A model generated the notes under the pieces. That model saw only the letters and a list, made by a program, of their open reading frames with translations, was not told where the DNA came from and searched no databases. 64,000 bases of DNA. Source: Alphaproteobacteria bacterium. GTDB lineage: Bacteria; Pseudomonadota; Alphaproteobacteria; Sphingomonadales; Kordiimonadaceae. Each line of letters opens with the position of its first letter. The first letter of the stretch is position 1. The stretch spans positions 62,001 through 126,000 of the forward strand of contig SBGU01000043.1 of assembly GCA_006226495.1 (NCBI GenBank), written 5' to 3'. Below are positions 26,075-35,948 of the stretch, piece by piece. The position numbers and the translations under genes were made by a program.

Positions 26075-26793
26075 GCGCGCTTCAGTTCACTGCACAGGTG
26101 CTGACCCTGTTCCCTGACATGTTCCCCGGCATGCTTGGACACTCCCTTGCCGGCAAGGGTTTGAGCGAGGGAAAATGGGCGCTAAAAACGCTGGACATTC
26201 GCGATTTTTCGAGCGATAAGCACCGGTCCGTTGACGATACCCCCGCTGGCGGTGGTCCGGGAATGGTGATGCGCGCGGACATTCTCGGCAAGGCGATTGA
26301 CGCGGCACGCGCAGACGCCGGACCCGAGTGGCCCCTTGTATACATGAGCCCGCGCGGCCGTACCTTCGACCAGAAGGAAGCGGAACGCTGGCAGGCTGCC
26401 GGGGGTGTGACCATCTTGTGCGGTCGCTTCGAAGGCGTTGATGAACGTGTTCTGGAAGCCCGTGGGGTGGAAGAGATCAGCGTCGGGGATTTTGTCCTTT
26501 CAGGGGGCGAACCGGCGGCGCAGGTGATGCTGGATGCGGTGGTACGGTTGCTGCCCGGCATCATGGGTGCAGCGGAAACGCTGCACGAAGAGAGCTTCGG
26601 GTGCGGGCTCCTTGAGTATCCGCACTATACCAGGCCGCAGGTCTGGGAAGATCGGGAAATTCCCGAAGTGCTCCTGAGTGGGCATCACAAGCGAATCGCC
26701 GAATGGCGACGCAAAAAAAGTGAAGAGCTGACCCGTATACGCCGGCCGGACCTCTGGTCGACCTATGTACAGGGCAAGAATGAGAAAGAGTGA
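26071..26793 (+). CDS. trmD: tRNA (guanine-N1)-methyltransferase TrmD
   Basis: TrmD makes m1G37 in tRNAs with G36 and prevents +1 frameshifts. 240 residues, normal length, SPOUT-fold with the knotted SAM site. Signature segments are [40 protein letters not shown] and [13 protein letters not shown]. It overlaps rimM by ATGA and ends 5 bases before rplS. Confidence 0.97.
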   Translation: MSALQFTAQVLTLFPDMFPGMLGHSLAGKGLSEGKWALKTLDIRDFSSDKHRSVDDTPAGGGPGMVMRADILGKAIDAARADAGPEWPLVYMSPRGRTFDQKEAERWQAAGGVTILCGRFEGVDERVLEARGVEEISVGDFVLSGGEPAAQVMLDAVVRLLPGIMGAAETLHEESFGCGLLEYPHYTRPQVWEDREIPEVLLSGHHKRIAEWRRKKSEELTRIRRPDLWSTYVQGKNEKE

Positions 26794-26798
26794 AAGCC

Positions 26799-27182
26799 AT
26801 GAATATCATTCAGAAACTTGAACAAGAACAAATTGCCAAGCTGACCGAAGGCAAGACCATTCCGGACTTCGGCGCTGGCGACACCGTGCGCGTAGACGTT
26901 AAGGTTCGTGAAGGCGACCGTGAGCGTGTACAGGCTTTCGAAGGCGTGTGCATCGCGCGTTCGAACAAAGGTGTGAACTCGAACTTCACCGTTCGCAAGA
27001 TTTCCTACGGCGAAGGCGTCGAGCGTGTATTCCCGCTCTACAGCCCGTCGGTTGAAGCCATTACCCTGGTTCGCCGTGGTAAGGTTCGCCGCGCCAAGCT
27101 GTACTACCTGCGTGGCCGTACCGGTAAAGCTGCCCGTATCGTCGAAAAGCGGGACTTCAAGCGGGAAGCTGCGAAGAAATAA
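26799..27182 (+). CDS. rplS: 50S ribosomal protein bL19
   Basis: 127 residues. bL19 sits at the 30S-50S interface. [29 protein letters not shown] and the C-terminal [10 protein letters not shown]-type block are standard, so length and sequence are typical (here only key parts are cited: FGAGDTVRV and [14 protein letters not shown]). I start at ATG 26799 rather than an in-frame GTG at 26790, since GAGAAAGAG lies just upstream. Last gene of the ffh operon, followed by a strong terminator. Confidence 0.97.
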   Translation: MNIIQKLEQEQIAKLTEGKTIPDFGAGDTVRVDVKVREGDRERVQAFEGVCIARSNKGVNSNFTVRKISYGEGVERVFPLYSPSVEAITLVRRGKVRRAKLYYLRGRTGKAARIVEKRDFKREAAKK

Positions 27183-27243
27183 AGTTTCAATTCTCGTCGG
27201 CAAACGTAATATTTTGTTGCGTAACGCCAGAGGTGAAGATAAG

Positions 27244-27278
27244 ACGGGGGCGGGTCGCAGAACCTGCCCCCGTTTTTT
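27244..27278 (+). terminator. Rho-independent terminator of the ffh-rplS operon
   Basis: ACGGGGGC and GGGT pair with ACC and GCCCCCGT around CGCAGA-type loop bases, followed by TTTTTT. About 60 bases after the rplS stop. Confidence 0.92.
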
Positions 27279-27397
27279 CATTCAAGGCCGGAATCATGTA
27301 TGGTTCCTGATCGACCGCAAAGCCGGTTCATTGGGCCCTGATGGTTCAGACGGCAGGGTTCGAACGACTGGAAAACAACCTGTATCGGAGCAATCAA

Positions 27398-28798
27398 ATG
27401 CCGAAGACAATGTATGACAAGATCTGGGATATGCATGTTGTGGAAGACCACGGCAACGGCAACGCCCTTCTATACATTGACCGGCATCTTGTGCATGAAG
27501 TCACCAGCCCGCAGGCGTTCGAAGGCCTGCGTGCGGCCGGCCGCCGCATCCGCCGTCCCGACAGCATCATTGCGGTGCCCGACCATAACGTGCCCACGAA
27601 GGACCGGGACAAACCGAACCCCGATCCGATGTCGACCGAACAGCTTGCGGCCCTGGACGCCAACGCCAATGAATTCAAGCTCGATTATATCACCATGTCG
27701 GATATCCGGCAGGGCATCGTGCATGTGGTTGGCCCCGAACAGGGTTTCACCCAGCCGGGTGTGACCCTCGTGTGCGGCGACAGCCATACCTCGACCCACG
27801 GAGCCTTCGGCGCGCTGGCGTTCGGCATCGGCACGTCCGAGGTCGAACATGTGCTGGCGACCCAGACCCTGCACCTGAAAAAATCGAAAAACATGCGTGT
27901 CACCGTCACCGGCGAACTGCCGGTCGGCTGTTCCGCGAAGGACGTGGCGCTGGCGATCATCGGTGCCATCGGCACTGCGGGCGGCACCGCCCACGTCATC
28001 GAATATGCCGGTCCCGTCATCGAGGGCCTGTCGATGGAAGGCCGCATGACGCTCTGCAACATGTCGATCGAAGCCGGCGCCCGCGCGGGCCTCGTGGCAC
28101 CTGATGAAAAGACCTTCGCTTACCTGAAGGGCCGCCCCTATGCGCCCAAGGCCGGGCAGTGGGAAGCCGCCGTCAATTTCTGGAAGGCGCTGAAGTCCGA
28201 CGAAGGTGCAGTGTTCGACCGCGAGATCGTGATCGACGGCAGCCAGATTGTGCCGCTTGTTACCTGGGGCACCAGCCCCGAAGACGTGGTGCCGGTCACG
28301 GCCACCGTGCCGGCGGTTGCCAGCTTCACCGACCGCAACAAACAGGAAGCCGCCCAGAAGGCACTGGATTACATGGGCCTGAAGGAAGGCCAGCCAATCA
28401 CCGACATCCGGGTCGACCGGGTGTTTATCGGCTCCTGCACCAACAGCCGCATCGAAGACCTGCGCGAAGCCGCCAATGTGATCAAGGGCCGCCATGTCGC
28501 GGGCCATGTGGTCGAGGCCATGGTGGTGCCGGGCTCGGGCCTTGTGAAGGCGCTGGCGGAAGAAGAGGGCCTGGACAAGGTGTTCACCGACGCGGGTTTC
28601 CAGTGGCGCGAACCGGGCTGTTCCATGTGCCTGGCCATGAACCCCGACAAAGCCGCCCCCGGTGAACATGTGGCATCGACCTCGAATCGCAACTTCGTGG
28701 GCCGGCAGGGGCCGGGGGCCCGCACGCATCTCGTGAGCCCGGCCATGGCGGCCGCGGCGGCCATCGCCGGCCACTTTGTCGACGTGCGCAATTTCTGA
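27398..28798 (+). CDS. leuC: 3-isopropylmalate dehydratase large subunit
   Basis: LeuC with LeuD isomerises 2-isopropylmalate to 3-isopropylmalate using a [4Fe-4S] cluster. 466 residues, normal size. The cluster cysteines are in CTNSR ([12 protein letters not shown]) and GCSMCLAMN. The [15 protein letters not shown] and [13 protein letters not shown] signatures are present. ATG 27398 is chosen over the earlier GTG/ATG at 27341 because TCGGAG precedes it and homologous sequence begins at KTMYDKIWD. First gene of leuCDB, with no leuA in the window. Confidence 0.97.
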   Translation: MPKTMYDKIWDMHVVEDHGNGNALLYIDRHLVHEVTSPQAFEGLRAAGRRIRRPDSIIAVPDHNVPTKDRDKPNPDPMSTEQLAALDANANEFKLDYITMSDIRQGIVHVVGPEQGFTQPGVTLVCGDSHTSTHGAFGALAFGIGTSEVEHVLATQTLHLKKSKNMRVTVTGELPVGCSAKDVALAIIGAIGTAGGTAHVIEYAGPVIEGLSMEGRMTLCNMSIEAGARAGLVAPDEKTFAYLKGRPYAPKAGQWEAAVNFWKALKSDEGAVFDREIVIDGSQIVPLVTWGTSPEDVVPVTATVPAVASFTDRNKQEAAQKALDYMGLKEGQPITDIRVDRVFIGSCTNSRIEDLREAANVIKGRHVAGHVVEAMVVPGSGLVKALAEEEGLDKVFTDAGFQWREPGCSMCLAMNPDKAAPGEHVASTSNRNFVGRQGPGARTHLVSPAMAAAAAIAGHFVDVRNF

Positions 28799-28814
28799 GG
28801 GCGGGAGAGAGATC

Positions 28815-29420
28815 ATGGAAAAATTCACCAAAATCACCGCCACCGCCACGCCGTTCCCGCGCGTGAATGTTGATACCGACATCATCATCCCGGCCAAGCA
28901 CCTGAAGTCGATCAAACGCTCGGGTTTTGGTGTGCATGCATTCGAAACCGTGCGCTTTAACGCCGACGGTAGCCCGATCCCGGACAATGTGTTCGACGGC
29001 CCCAAATACAAGGGCTCGAAGATCCTGATCGCCGGCGACAATTTCGGCTGTGGCTCGAGCCGCGAACATGCGCCCTGGGCCATTGCCGACATGGGGTTCC
29101 GCTGCATCATCGCGCCCTCGTTCGCCGACATTTTTGCCGGCAACTGCGTGAAGAACGGCATCCTGACCGTGGCGCTGCCGCAGGAAGCGGTCGACGCACT
29201 GGTGCTGGCGGCAGAAGCCGGCCACCAGATCACGGTCGACCTTCAGGACCAGACGGTCACCTGCCAGAACGCGCACTATGAATTCGACTATAACCCGGAG
29301 CACAAGAAGAAGCTCCTGGAAGGCCTCGATGAAATCGGCCAGACCCTCACGGCGTCGGCGGCGATTGCGTCGTTCGAAAGCAAACAGAAACTGATGATGC
29401 CCTGGCTTTACCGCGGCTGA
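28815..29420 (+). CDS. leuD: 3-isopropylmalate dehydratase small subunit
   Basis: 201 residues, the swivel-domain partner of Leu[16 protein letters not shown] and [17 protein letters not shown] are the family motifs. GGGAGAGA lies about 6 bases before ATG 28815. It follows leuC by 16 bases, so the subunits are co-translated. Confidence 0.96.
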   Translation: MEKFTKITATATPFPRVNVDTDIIIPAKHLKSIKRSGFGVHAFETVRFNADGSPIPDNVFDGPKYKGSKILIAGDNFGCGSSREHAPWAIADMGFRCIIAPSFADIFAGNCVKNGILTVALPQEAVDALVLAAEAGHQITVDLQDQTVTCQNAHYEFDYNPEHKKKLLEGLDEIGQTLTASAAIASFESKQKLMMPWLYRG

Positions 29421-29439
29421 GACGGCGAAGGAAAGACTT

Positions 29440-30528
29440 ATGACCAGCTATAATATCATGCTCCTGCCGGGCGACGGCATCGGCCCTGAAATCACGGCTG
29501 AAGTGCGCCGGGTCATGGCCTGGGTCGAAGGCGCACACGGCGTAACCTTCAATGTCTCGGAAGGCCTGATCGGCGGCGCGGCATACGATGCCGAAGGCGT
29601 GCCGCTGTCGGACGCAACCCTGGCCCGCGCCAAGGAAGCCGACGCCATCCTGCTCGCCTGTGTGGGTGGCCCCAAATGGGATGGCAAAACCGAATATAAC
29701 AAGCGCCCGGAAGCGGGATTGTTACGCCTCCGCAAGGAACTGGACGTGTTCGCGAACCTCAGGCCCGCCCTGTGTTTCGACGCGCTGGCCGATGCCTCGA
29801 GCCTGAAGCGCGAATTTGTCGCCGGCCTTGATATCCTGTTCGTGCGCGAACTGTCGGGCGGGGTCTATTTCGGCGAGCCGCGCGGCATCGAAGCCCTGCC
29901 GGAAGGCGGCCGGGTCGGTATCAACACCCAGCGCTACACGGACCGGGAGATCATCCGCATCGCCCGCGTGGCGTTCGAGATGGCGCGCAAGCGCCGCGGC
30001 CTGGTACACAGTGCGGAGAAAGCCAACGTAATGGAATCGGGCCTCCTGTGGCGCGAGGAAGTGACCAAGCTGCATGCCGCCGAATATGCGGACGTGAAAC
30101 TTGAACATATCCTGGCCGACAACTGCGCCATGCAGCTTGTGAAGGCGCCCAAGCAGTTCGATGTCATCCTGACCGACAACCTGTTCGGCGACATCCTGTC
30201 GGACGCGGCGGCCATGCTGACCGGTTCCTTGGGCATGCTGCCGTCTGCCAGCCTTGGCGACGGTGGTCCGGGCCTTTATGAGCCCGTGCACGGTTCGGCC
30301 CCAGATATCGCGGGCAAGGGCATCGCCAACCCGTTGGCGGCCATCCTCAGCTTCGCCATGGCGCTCAGGTATTCGCTCGATATGGGCGATGCCGCCGATC
30401 AGGTTGAAGCCGCTGTGTCGAAGGCACTGAATGACGTGCGCACCGGCGATATCTGGGCCGAAGGTTTCGACCGGGTCGGCACCACAGGCATGGGCGATGC
30501 CGTCCTGAAGGCGCTGGCGCAAAGCTAA
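29440..30528 (+). CDS. leuB: 3-isopropylmalate dehydrogenase
   Basis: LeuB oxidises and decarboxylates 3-isopropylmalate with NAD+ to give 2-oxoisocaproate, the step before leucine. 362 residues. [11 protein letters not shown] begins the protein. [13 protein letters not shown] is diagnostic for LeuB over isocitrate dehydrogenase. [10 protein letters not shown] holds the metal-binding aspartates and [17 protein letters not shown] the NAD site. Third gene of leuCDB. Confidence 0.97.
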   Translation: MTSYNIMLLPGDGIGPEITAEVRRVMAWVEGAHGVTFNVSEGLIGGAAYDAEGVPLSDATLARAKEADAILLACVGGPKWDGKTEYNKRPEAGLLRLRKELDVFANLRPALCFDALADASSLKREFVAGLDILFVRELSGGVYFGEPRGIEALPEGGRVGINTQRYTDREIIRIARVAFEMARKRRGLVHSAEKANVMESGLLWREEVTKLHAAEYADVKLEHILADNCAMQLVKAPKQFDVILTDNLFGDILSDAAAMLTGSLGMLPSASLGDGGPGLYEPVHGSAPDIAGKGIANPLAAILSFAMALRYSLDMGDAADQVEAAVSKALNDVRTGDIWAEGFDRVGTTGMGDAVLKALAQS

Positions 30529-30619
30529 ACTAACGCATTCCGCAAACTTATCCCGTTTGCATAACCATGGGGGCCGATGCGAAAAGGTGGCCCCTTGTTG
30601 AACCCGTAGGAGACTAAAG

Positions 30620-31645
30620 ATGGGTTTTCGTGTCGCTGTTGTTGGTGCGACCGGTAATGTCGGTCGTGAAATGCTCAATATCCTGTCGGAACGCGAGTTC
30701 CCGGCTACCGAGGTTATTGCCATTGCGTCCCGAAAATCGATTGGACAGACCGTTGGTTATGGCGACAAGGAACTGAAGGTTGTCGCGCTCGACACTTTCG
30801 ATTTCTCGACCGTCGATATCGCCCTGTTCTCCGCCGGGTCGCCGGTTTCCAAGGAATATGGCCCCAAGGCCGCGGCCCAGGGTGCGGTTGTCATCGACAA
30901 TTCGTCCTTCTTCCGCATGGACCCGGATGTGCCGCTGATTGTGCCGGAAGTGAACCCGCACCACCTGGCCGGCTTCCGCAAGAAGAACATCATCGCCAAC
31001 CCCAACTGTTCGACCGCCCAGATGCTGGTGGCCCTGAAGCCGCTGCATGACGTGGCCAAAATCAAGCGTGTTGTCGTCTCGACCTACCAGTCCGTTTCCG
31101 GCGCCGGCAACCAGGCGATGGACGAACTGTTCACCCAAACCCGCGCGATCTTCGTCAACGACCCGATCGTGAAAGAGAAATTCACCAAGCAGATCGCCTT
31201 CAACGTGATCCCGCACATCGATGTCTTCATGGATGATGGTTACACCAAGGAAGAATGGAAGATGATCGCGGAAACCCACAAGATGCTGGACCCCGATATC
31301 CAGTTGACCGCGACATGTGTGCGTGTGCCGGTGTTCGTCGGCCATTCGGAATCGCTGAATATCGAGTTTGAAAAGCCGCTCAGCGAAGCAGACGCCCGCA
31401 AGATCCTGCGCGAAGCCCCGGGTTGCCTGGTGGTCGACAAGCGTGAAGACGGCGGTTACATCACCCCCGTTGAATGTGTGGGCGATTTTGCCACCTTCAT
31501 CTCGCGCATCCGCAAGGACCCGACCGTGGCAAACGGCCTCAACATGTGGGTAGTCTCGGACAACCTGCGTAAAGGTGCCGCGCTCAATGCCGTGCAGATT
31601 GCGGAATCGCTGATCAACCAGGGCCTCCTCAAGGTCGCTGCCTGA
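30620..31645 (+). CDS. asd: Aspartate-semialdehyde dehydrogenase
   Basis: Asd reduces aspartyl phosphate to aspartate semialdehyde, the branch point to lysine, diaminopimelate, threonine and methionine. 341 residues. VVGATGNVGREML is the NADP loop; NPNCSTAQM holds the catalytic cysteine; the histidine lies in IPVFVGHSESLNIEF-type context (here RVPVFVGHSE). GTAGGAGA precedes the ATG. A 91-base gap from leuB with only a weak hairpin allows separate or read-through transcription. It links functionally to dapF at 13 kb. Confidence 0.96.
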   Translation: MGFRVAVVGATGNVGREMLNILSEREFPATEVIAIASRKSIGQTVGYGDKELKVVALDTFDFSTVDIALFSAGSPVSKEYGPKAAAQGAVVIDNSSFFRMDPDVPLIVPEVNPHHLAGFRKKNIIANPNCSTAQMLVALKPLHDVAKIKRVVVSTYQSVSGAGNQAMDELFTQTRAIFVNDPIVKEKFTKQIAFNVIPHIDVFMDDGYTKEEWKMIAETHKMLDPDIQLTATCVRVPVFVGHSESLNIEFEKPLSEADARKILREAPGCLVVDKREDGGYITPVECVGDFATFISRIRKDPTVANGLNMWVVSDNLRKGAALNAVQIAESLINQGLLKVAA

Positions 31646-31669
31646 ACGGCGCCTCGCTGAAGAAACAAG

Positions 31670-31702
31670 AAGCCCCGCGGCCTGCGCCTGCGGGGCTTTT
31701 TC
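31670..31702 (+). terminator. Rho-independent terminator after asd
   Basis: AAGCCCCGC pairs with GCGGGGCTT around an 11-base loop, followed by TTTCTTTTC. It starts about 25 bases after the asd stop. Confidence 0.92.
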
Positions 31703-31733
31703 TTTTCTTCTCTTTTCCGGGCGCCATGGCTGG

Positions 31734-32984
31734 TCAGATAAAGTCGCTGTCGTCCTCGGATACCAGCTCCTTGGGAAAGACAAGGCTGGCGACCGTGCCC
31801 TTGCCCTTTTCGCTTTCGATCTCCAGCCGGCCATGCTGGCGTTCCATCAGAAGCGCGGTCAGCGGCAGGCCAAGGCCGGTACCTTCCTGGTGCATATCAT
31901 AGGCTTCGGCGAAGGCACCCAGGGGGCGGCTCGCCACCTCCAGTTCGTCGGGTGTCATGCCCACACCGGTGTCGCTGATCGACAGGCGCGCCGCACCGTC
32001 GCTATCGGTGCCCACCGTAATCTCGATCTTGCCAAGGCTGGTGTAGCGCACGGCGTTTGTCAGCAGGTTCATCATGGCCTTTTTTGTGTGGCGCGCATCT
32101 CCCTTGACCATCAGGGGGTCGACCCGTTCCACCGGCAGCAGGGTCAGTTTTTTCGCGGCGGCCTGCGCCTGCATCATGCGCCGGCCCGAGCGGGCGATGT
32201 CGCTGAGGTCGAATAGCTCGGTGCGGGCCAGTTCGTCCGAAATTTCCATGGTGGCGAGCGACAGGATATCGCTGATCAGGGCCAGAAGATTCTCGCCCGT
32301 CGAACAGATTTCGGCGGCATATTGTTTGACGCTGGCGCGGTCCAACTGGTGATCGCGCATCAGGGCGGCATAACCCATGATGGCGCTCAGAGGCATCCTG
32401 AGTTCGTGGCTGATGTTGGCCATAAACATGGATTTGGAATAATTCAGCAGCAGCGCCTGCGACAGCGCCTCGCGCAGTTGGTCCAGCATATGGTCATGCT
32501 GCAGTTCGATACGGGTGCGGGGCCCTGCAATTTCCATGAAATCCAGAAGGTTGTCGCCCGCCGTCATGGGCGTGCGGCCAAGTGCGGAGAACAGGCCGAC
32601 GGGCTCGCCTTTTTCGTCGACCAGGGTGAAGCCGGCATAGGAGACAATGCCAAGGTCCTTCAGGAAATCGTCCCTGGGGAATTTTTCCTGCAGGCCGTCC
32701 GGCACAAAAAGCCGCCGGTCGAGAGACACAACGGCCTTGCCGCAGGGCGTGCCGTCCAGCGTGTAGGTGATATTGTCCTGAAGCGTGCCATCCACGCAGA
32801 AGGACAGGGTTTGCACACTGCGCCGGTCGTCCGACAGCCGGCCAATGACGGCAAGATCGGCCCCGAGGTCGGTGCAGATTATGCGCGTCAATGCATTAAA
32901 ATAGGCCTTGCCGGAAACTTCGGCCATCGGCTCCAACAGCGCCCGGATGTCAATCCGGACGGCTTGATCGGTATTTTGTCCCAT
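31734..32984 (-). CDS. Soluble GAF-type sensor histidine kinase
   Basis: 416 residues and no membrane segment. The N-terminal 160 residues look like a GAF domain (AYFNALTRIICTDLGADLAVIG, abbreviated; then GTPCGKAVV). The H box is ISHELRMPLSAIMGY (H193). The HATPase part shows NAVRY, DTGVGM and GTGLGLPL. The tail is acidic (SEDDSDFI). I start at the ATG complementary to 32982-32984, with GGGGGTG upstream. No response regulator lies beside it. The GAF pocket keeps one cysteine in a Thr-Pro-Cys context, which might bind a cofactor, but that is speculation. Confidence 0.88.
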   Translation of the reverse strand: MGQNTDQAVRIDIRALLEPMAEVSGKAYFNALTRIICTDLGADLAVIGRLSDDRRSVQTLSFCVDGTLQDNITYTLDGTPCGKAVVSLDRRLFVPDGLQEKFPRDDFLKDLGIVSYAGFTLVDEKGEPVGLFSALGRTPMTAGDNLLDFMEIAGPRTRIELQHDHMLDQLREALSQALLLNYSKSMFMANISHELRMPLSAIMGYAALMRDHQLDRASVKQYAAEICSTGENLLALISDILSLATMEISDELARTELFDLSDIARSGRRMMQAQAAAKKLTLLPVERVDPLMVKGDARHTKKAMMNLLTNAVRYTSLGKIEITVGTDSDGAARLSISDTGVGMTPDELEVASRPLGAFAEAYDMHQEGTGLGLPLTALLMERQHGRLEIESEKGKGTVASLVFPKELVSEDDSDFI

Positions 32985-33179
32985 CGCACCCCCGTGTGCG
33001 CCGAAAATACCCGGCCCCAACCATTACAATTATTGCGAAAATGGTCCAAGATGCAAACGCCTATTCGCGGCAGGGCTCAATTGCTTCCATCCGTCGATGT
33101 TTCGTTGACAGAAAAGGGGCGATTTGCCAGACCGGGGCAAACCGGGCGTGCACCCGGCAGACAACCCAGGGGGAAGACA

Positions 33180-35006
33180 ATGAGAAAATGGAAATCCGGA
33201 CTGTCGAACATCGCACTCGTGACCGCGCTGGCCTTTGGCCTGGCCGCCTGCAACGAGAAATCCGCCGAGGCACCCAAGGCGCCGACCGCCGCTGACGCGG
33301 CCGCCTTCGTGAAGGACGCCGAAGAGCAGTTGTTCCGCGAAGGGGTGAGCCTTGAGCGCAAGGCCTGGGTACAGGCCAACTTCATCACCGTGGACACCAG
33401 CGCCATCACCGCAGAGGCCGACGAGGCCTATACCGCCCTTGGGGTGAAGCTGGCGAACGAAGCCAAAAAATATGATGGCCTGGCGCTGGACGGCGAAACC
33501 CGCCGCAAGCTCGACATGCTGAAGCTGGCCCTGACCCTGCCGGCCCCGGCCGACGCCGCCAAGACATCGGAACTGGCCACCATCAAGGCCAACCTCGATG
33601 CCACCTATGGCACCGGCAAGGTAGAGATGGACGGCAAAAGCCAGACCCTGGATGACATGATGGAAATCATGGCCAACGACCATGACCCCGAACGCCTGTT
33701 GGCCGCGTGGGATGGCTGGCGCAAGATTTCCATGCCCATGAAGGCGGACTATGCCCGCATGGTCGATATTGCCAACGAAGGCGCCACCGAACTGGGCTAC
33801 AAGGACGTGGGCGCCATGTGGCGCGCGGGCTACGACATGGACCCCGACGAATTTGCCGCCATGGTCGACAAGCTGTGGGCCGACGTGAAGCCGCTGTATG
33901 ACGCGCTGCACTGCCATGTGCGCGCCAAGCTGTCGGACTATTATGGCGACCGTGTCGTGCCCGACCAGGGCCCGATCCCGGCGCACCTGCTTGGCAACAT
34001 GTGGGCGCAGGAATGGGGCAATATCTATCCGCTCGTGAAACCCGAAGGCGTGGAAGGCGCAAGCCTCGATGTGACCAGCCTTCTGGTCGACAAGGGGTAT
34101 GATGCCAAAAAAATGGCGGCAACCGCTGAAGGCTTCTTTGTCTCGCTGGGCTTCGAGCCGCTGCCCCAGACCTTCTGGGAACGCTCGCTGTTCACCCGTC
34201 CGCAGGACCGCGAGGTCACCTGCCATGCGTCGGCCTGGGATATCGACGGCAAGGACGACCTGCGTATCAAGATGTGCGCGCGGGTGAATGCCGAGGATTT
34301 CGTGACCTTCCACCATGAACTGGGCCACAATTTCTACCAGCGCGCCTACAAGAACCAGGACCCGATGTACAGGACCGGCGCCAATGACGGTTTCCATGAA
34401 GCCATCGGCGACATGGTGGCCCTGTCGATGACCCCGGGTTACCTGCAGCAGATTGGCCTTATCGACACCGTGCCTGCGGGCGGCGACCCGGTGCCGGCCC
34501 TGATGCGCCAGGCGCTCGACAAGGTGGCGTTCCTGCCGTTTGGCCTGATGGTCGACAAATGGCGCTGGCAGGTGTTTTCGGGCGCGGTGCAACCGGCACA
34601 GTATAACGAAGCCTGGTGGAAGCTCCGCGAAGAATACCAGGGCCTGAAGGCGCCGAACGAACGCCCGGCCGACGCGTTCGACCCGGGTGCCAAATACCAT
34701 ATCCCCGGCAACACGCCCTATATGCGCTATTTCCTTGCACGCATCCTGCAGTTCCAGTTCTACAAGGCCGCCTGCGACCAGGCCGGCTGGACCGGGCCGC
34801 TGCATGAATGCTCGATCTATGGCAACAAGGAAGTCGGCGAAAAATTCAAGGCGATGCTGGAAATGGGGGCATCGAAACCCTGGCCCGAAGCGCTGGAAGC
34901 CTTCACCGGCAGCCGCGAGATGAGCGGCGATGCCATCCTGGCCTATTTTGCGCCCCTCAAGGAATGGCTGGACGAGCAGAACAAGAACCGCACCTGCGGC
35001 TGGTAA
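33180..35006 (+). CDS. M2-family (ACE-like) zinc dipeptidyl carboxypeptidase, lipoprotein
   Basis: 608 residues. The signal peptide ends in a lipobox (ALAFGLAAC), so the protein should be lipid-anchored in the envelope. [14 protein letters not shown] provides the zinc motif H379-E380-x-x-H383, and [12 protein letters not shown] supplies the third ligand, about E407, as in angiotensin-converting enzyme and bacterial relatives. [12 protein letters not shown] and [10 protein letters not shown] are further M2 signatures. It would remove C-terminal dipeptides from oligopeptides. AGGGGGA precedes ATG 33180; the long upstream frame is antisense to the histidine kinase. Confidence 0.93.
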   Translation: MRKWKSGLSNIALVTALAFGLAACNEKSAEAPKAPTAADAAAFVKDAEEQLFREGVSLERKAWVQANFITVDTSAITAEADEAYTALGVKLANEAKKYDGLALDGETRRKLDMLKLALTLPAPADAAKTSELATIKANLDATYGTGKVEMDGKSQTLDDMMEIMANDHDPERLLAAWDGWRKISMPMKADYARMVDIANEGATELGYKDVGAMWRAGYDMDPDEFAAMVDKLWADVKPLYDALHCHVRAKLSDYYGDRVVPDQGPIPAHLLGNMWAQEWGNIYPLVKPEGVEGASLDVTSLLVDKGYDAKKMAATAEGFFVSLGFEPLPQTFWERSLFTRPQDREVTCHASAWDIDGKDDLRIKMCARVNAEDFVTFHHELGHNFYQRAYKNQDPMYRTGANDGFHEAIGDMVALSMTPGYLQQIGLIDTVPAGGDPVPALMRQALDKVAFLPFGLMVDKWRWQVFSGAVQPAQYNEAWWKLREEYQGLKAPNERPADAFDPGAKYHIPGNTPYMRYFLARILQFQFYKAACDQAGWTGPLHECSIYGNKEVGEKFKAMLEMGASKPWPEALEAFTGSREMSGDAILAYFAPLKEWLDEQNKNRTCGW

Positions 35007-35014
35007 AAATCAGG

Positions 35015-35040
35015 AAGGGGCCTGGCACGCCGGGCCCCTT
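35015..35040 (+). terminator. Hairpin after the M2 peptidase gene, weak terminator
   Basis: AAGGGGCC pairs with GGCCCCTT, with an inner GGC/GCC pair, only 8 bases after the stop. The tail reads CGGTTATTG rather than a T-run, so termination is probably partial. Confidence 0.45.
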
Positions 35041-35062
35041 CGGTTATTGAGGGGAGGGGAGC

Positions 35063-35947
35063 ATGGACACGATCAGGCCACGGCGCAGCATGCTGTTCAT
35101 GCCGGCATCAAACGCCCGCGCGCTTGAAAAAGCCCGCGACCTGCCATGCGACGGTGTGATCTTCGACCTTGAAGACGCGGTCGCGCCCGACGCCAAGGCG
35201 GTGGCGCGCGAGCAGGCGGCCGCCGCCGTTGCCGCCCGCGCTTACGGGGCGCGTGAAACCGTGATCCGCATCAATGGCCTTGATACCCCCTGGTGGCGCG
35301 ATGACCTGAAGGCCGCAGTAGCCGCCGGGCCAGACGCTATCCTGCTGCCCAAGGTCGAAGGCGGGGATGTGTTCCACCGTATCGAGGAAGAACTGGCCTG
35401 GCTGGGCCCAGGCGCCAATGCCGGCCTCAAGGTCTGGATCATGATGGAAACCCCGCTCGGTTTCCTGAACGCACGCGAGATCGTGGCGGCCAGCGACCGG
35501 CTGGACTGTGTGGTGATCGGTACCAACGATCTGGTGAAGGACCTGCGCGGCCGCCACACGCGCGAGCGGTTGCCGGTTATCACTGCGCTTGGCCTTGCGC
35601 TTTTGGCGGTACGTACAAAACCGGGCCTGACGGTCCTCGATGGTGTCTACAGCAATTTCCGCAATGTCGACGGTTTCCGGGCCGAAGCCCTGCAGGCCCG
35701 CGACATGGGCTTCGACGGCAAGACCCTGATCCACCCCGCCCAGATCGAAGCTGCCAACAGCGTGTTTGGTGCCGACGACGGCGAAATCGACGAAGCCCGC
35801 CGCATGATCGCGGCGTTCGACCAGGCCGCCGCTGAAGGCAAGGGTGTCGCCGTCCTGGATGGCCGCATGATCGAGGAACTGCATGTCGCAGAAGCCCGCC
35901 GGCTGGTGGCAATGGCCGAAGCCATCGCCGCCCTTGCCAAAGGCTGA
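35063..35947 (+). CDS. CitE-like CoA-ester lyase (HpcH/HpaI family)
   Basis: 294 residues, TIM-barrel lyase. RSMLFMPASNARALEKA is the N-terminal CitE signature. VIFDLEDAVAPDAK has the metal-binding acidic residues. ILLPKVEG, WIMMETPLG and GIYSNF/GVYSNFRN-type segments complete the CoA-lyase pattern, and GKTLIHPAQI lies near the end. Stand-alone CitE-like proteins act on malyl-CoA, methylmalyl-CoA or citramalyl-CoA; no citrate lyase alpha or gamma gene is nearby. The stop is one base from the convergent S9 peptidase stop. A relic of this gene's 3' end recurs at about 37.95-38.02 kb. Confidence 0.9.
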   Translation: MDTIRPRRSMLFMPASNARALEKARDLPCDGVIFDLEDAVAPDAKAVAREQAAAAVAARAYGARETVIRINGLDTPWWRDDLKAAVAAGPDAILLPKVEGGDVFHRIEEELAWLGPGANAGLKVWIMMETPLGFLNAREIVAASDRLDCVVIGTNDLVKDLRGRHTRERLPVITALGLALLAVRTKPGLTVLDGVYSNFRNVDGFRAEALQARDMGFDGKTLIHPAQIEAANSVFGADDGEIDEARRMIAAFDQAAAEGKGVAVLDGRMIEELHVAEARRLVAMAEAIAALAKG

Positions 35948-35948
35948 C

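Noticed and set aside
30569-30596. Hairpin between leuB and asd as a terminator
   Set aside because: Only GGGGCC with GGCCCC around a 13-base loop, followed by TTGTTG; too weak to call.
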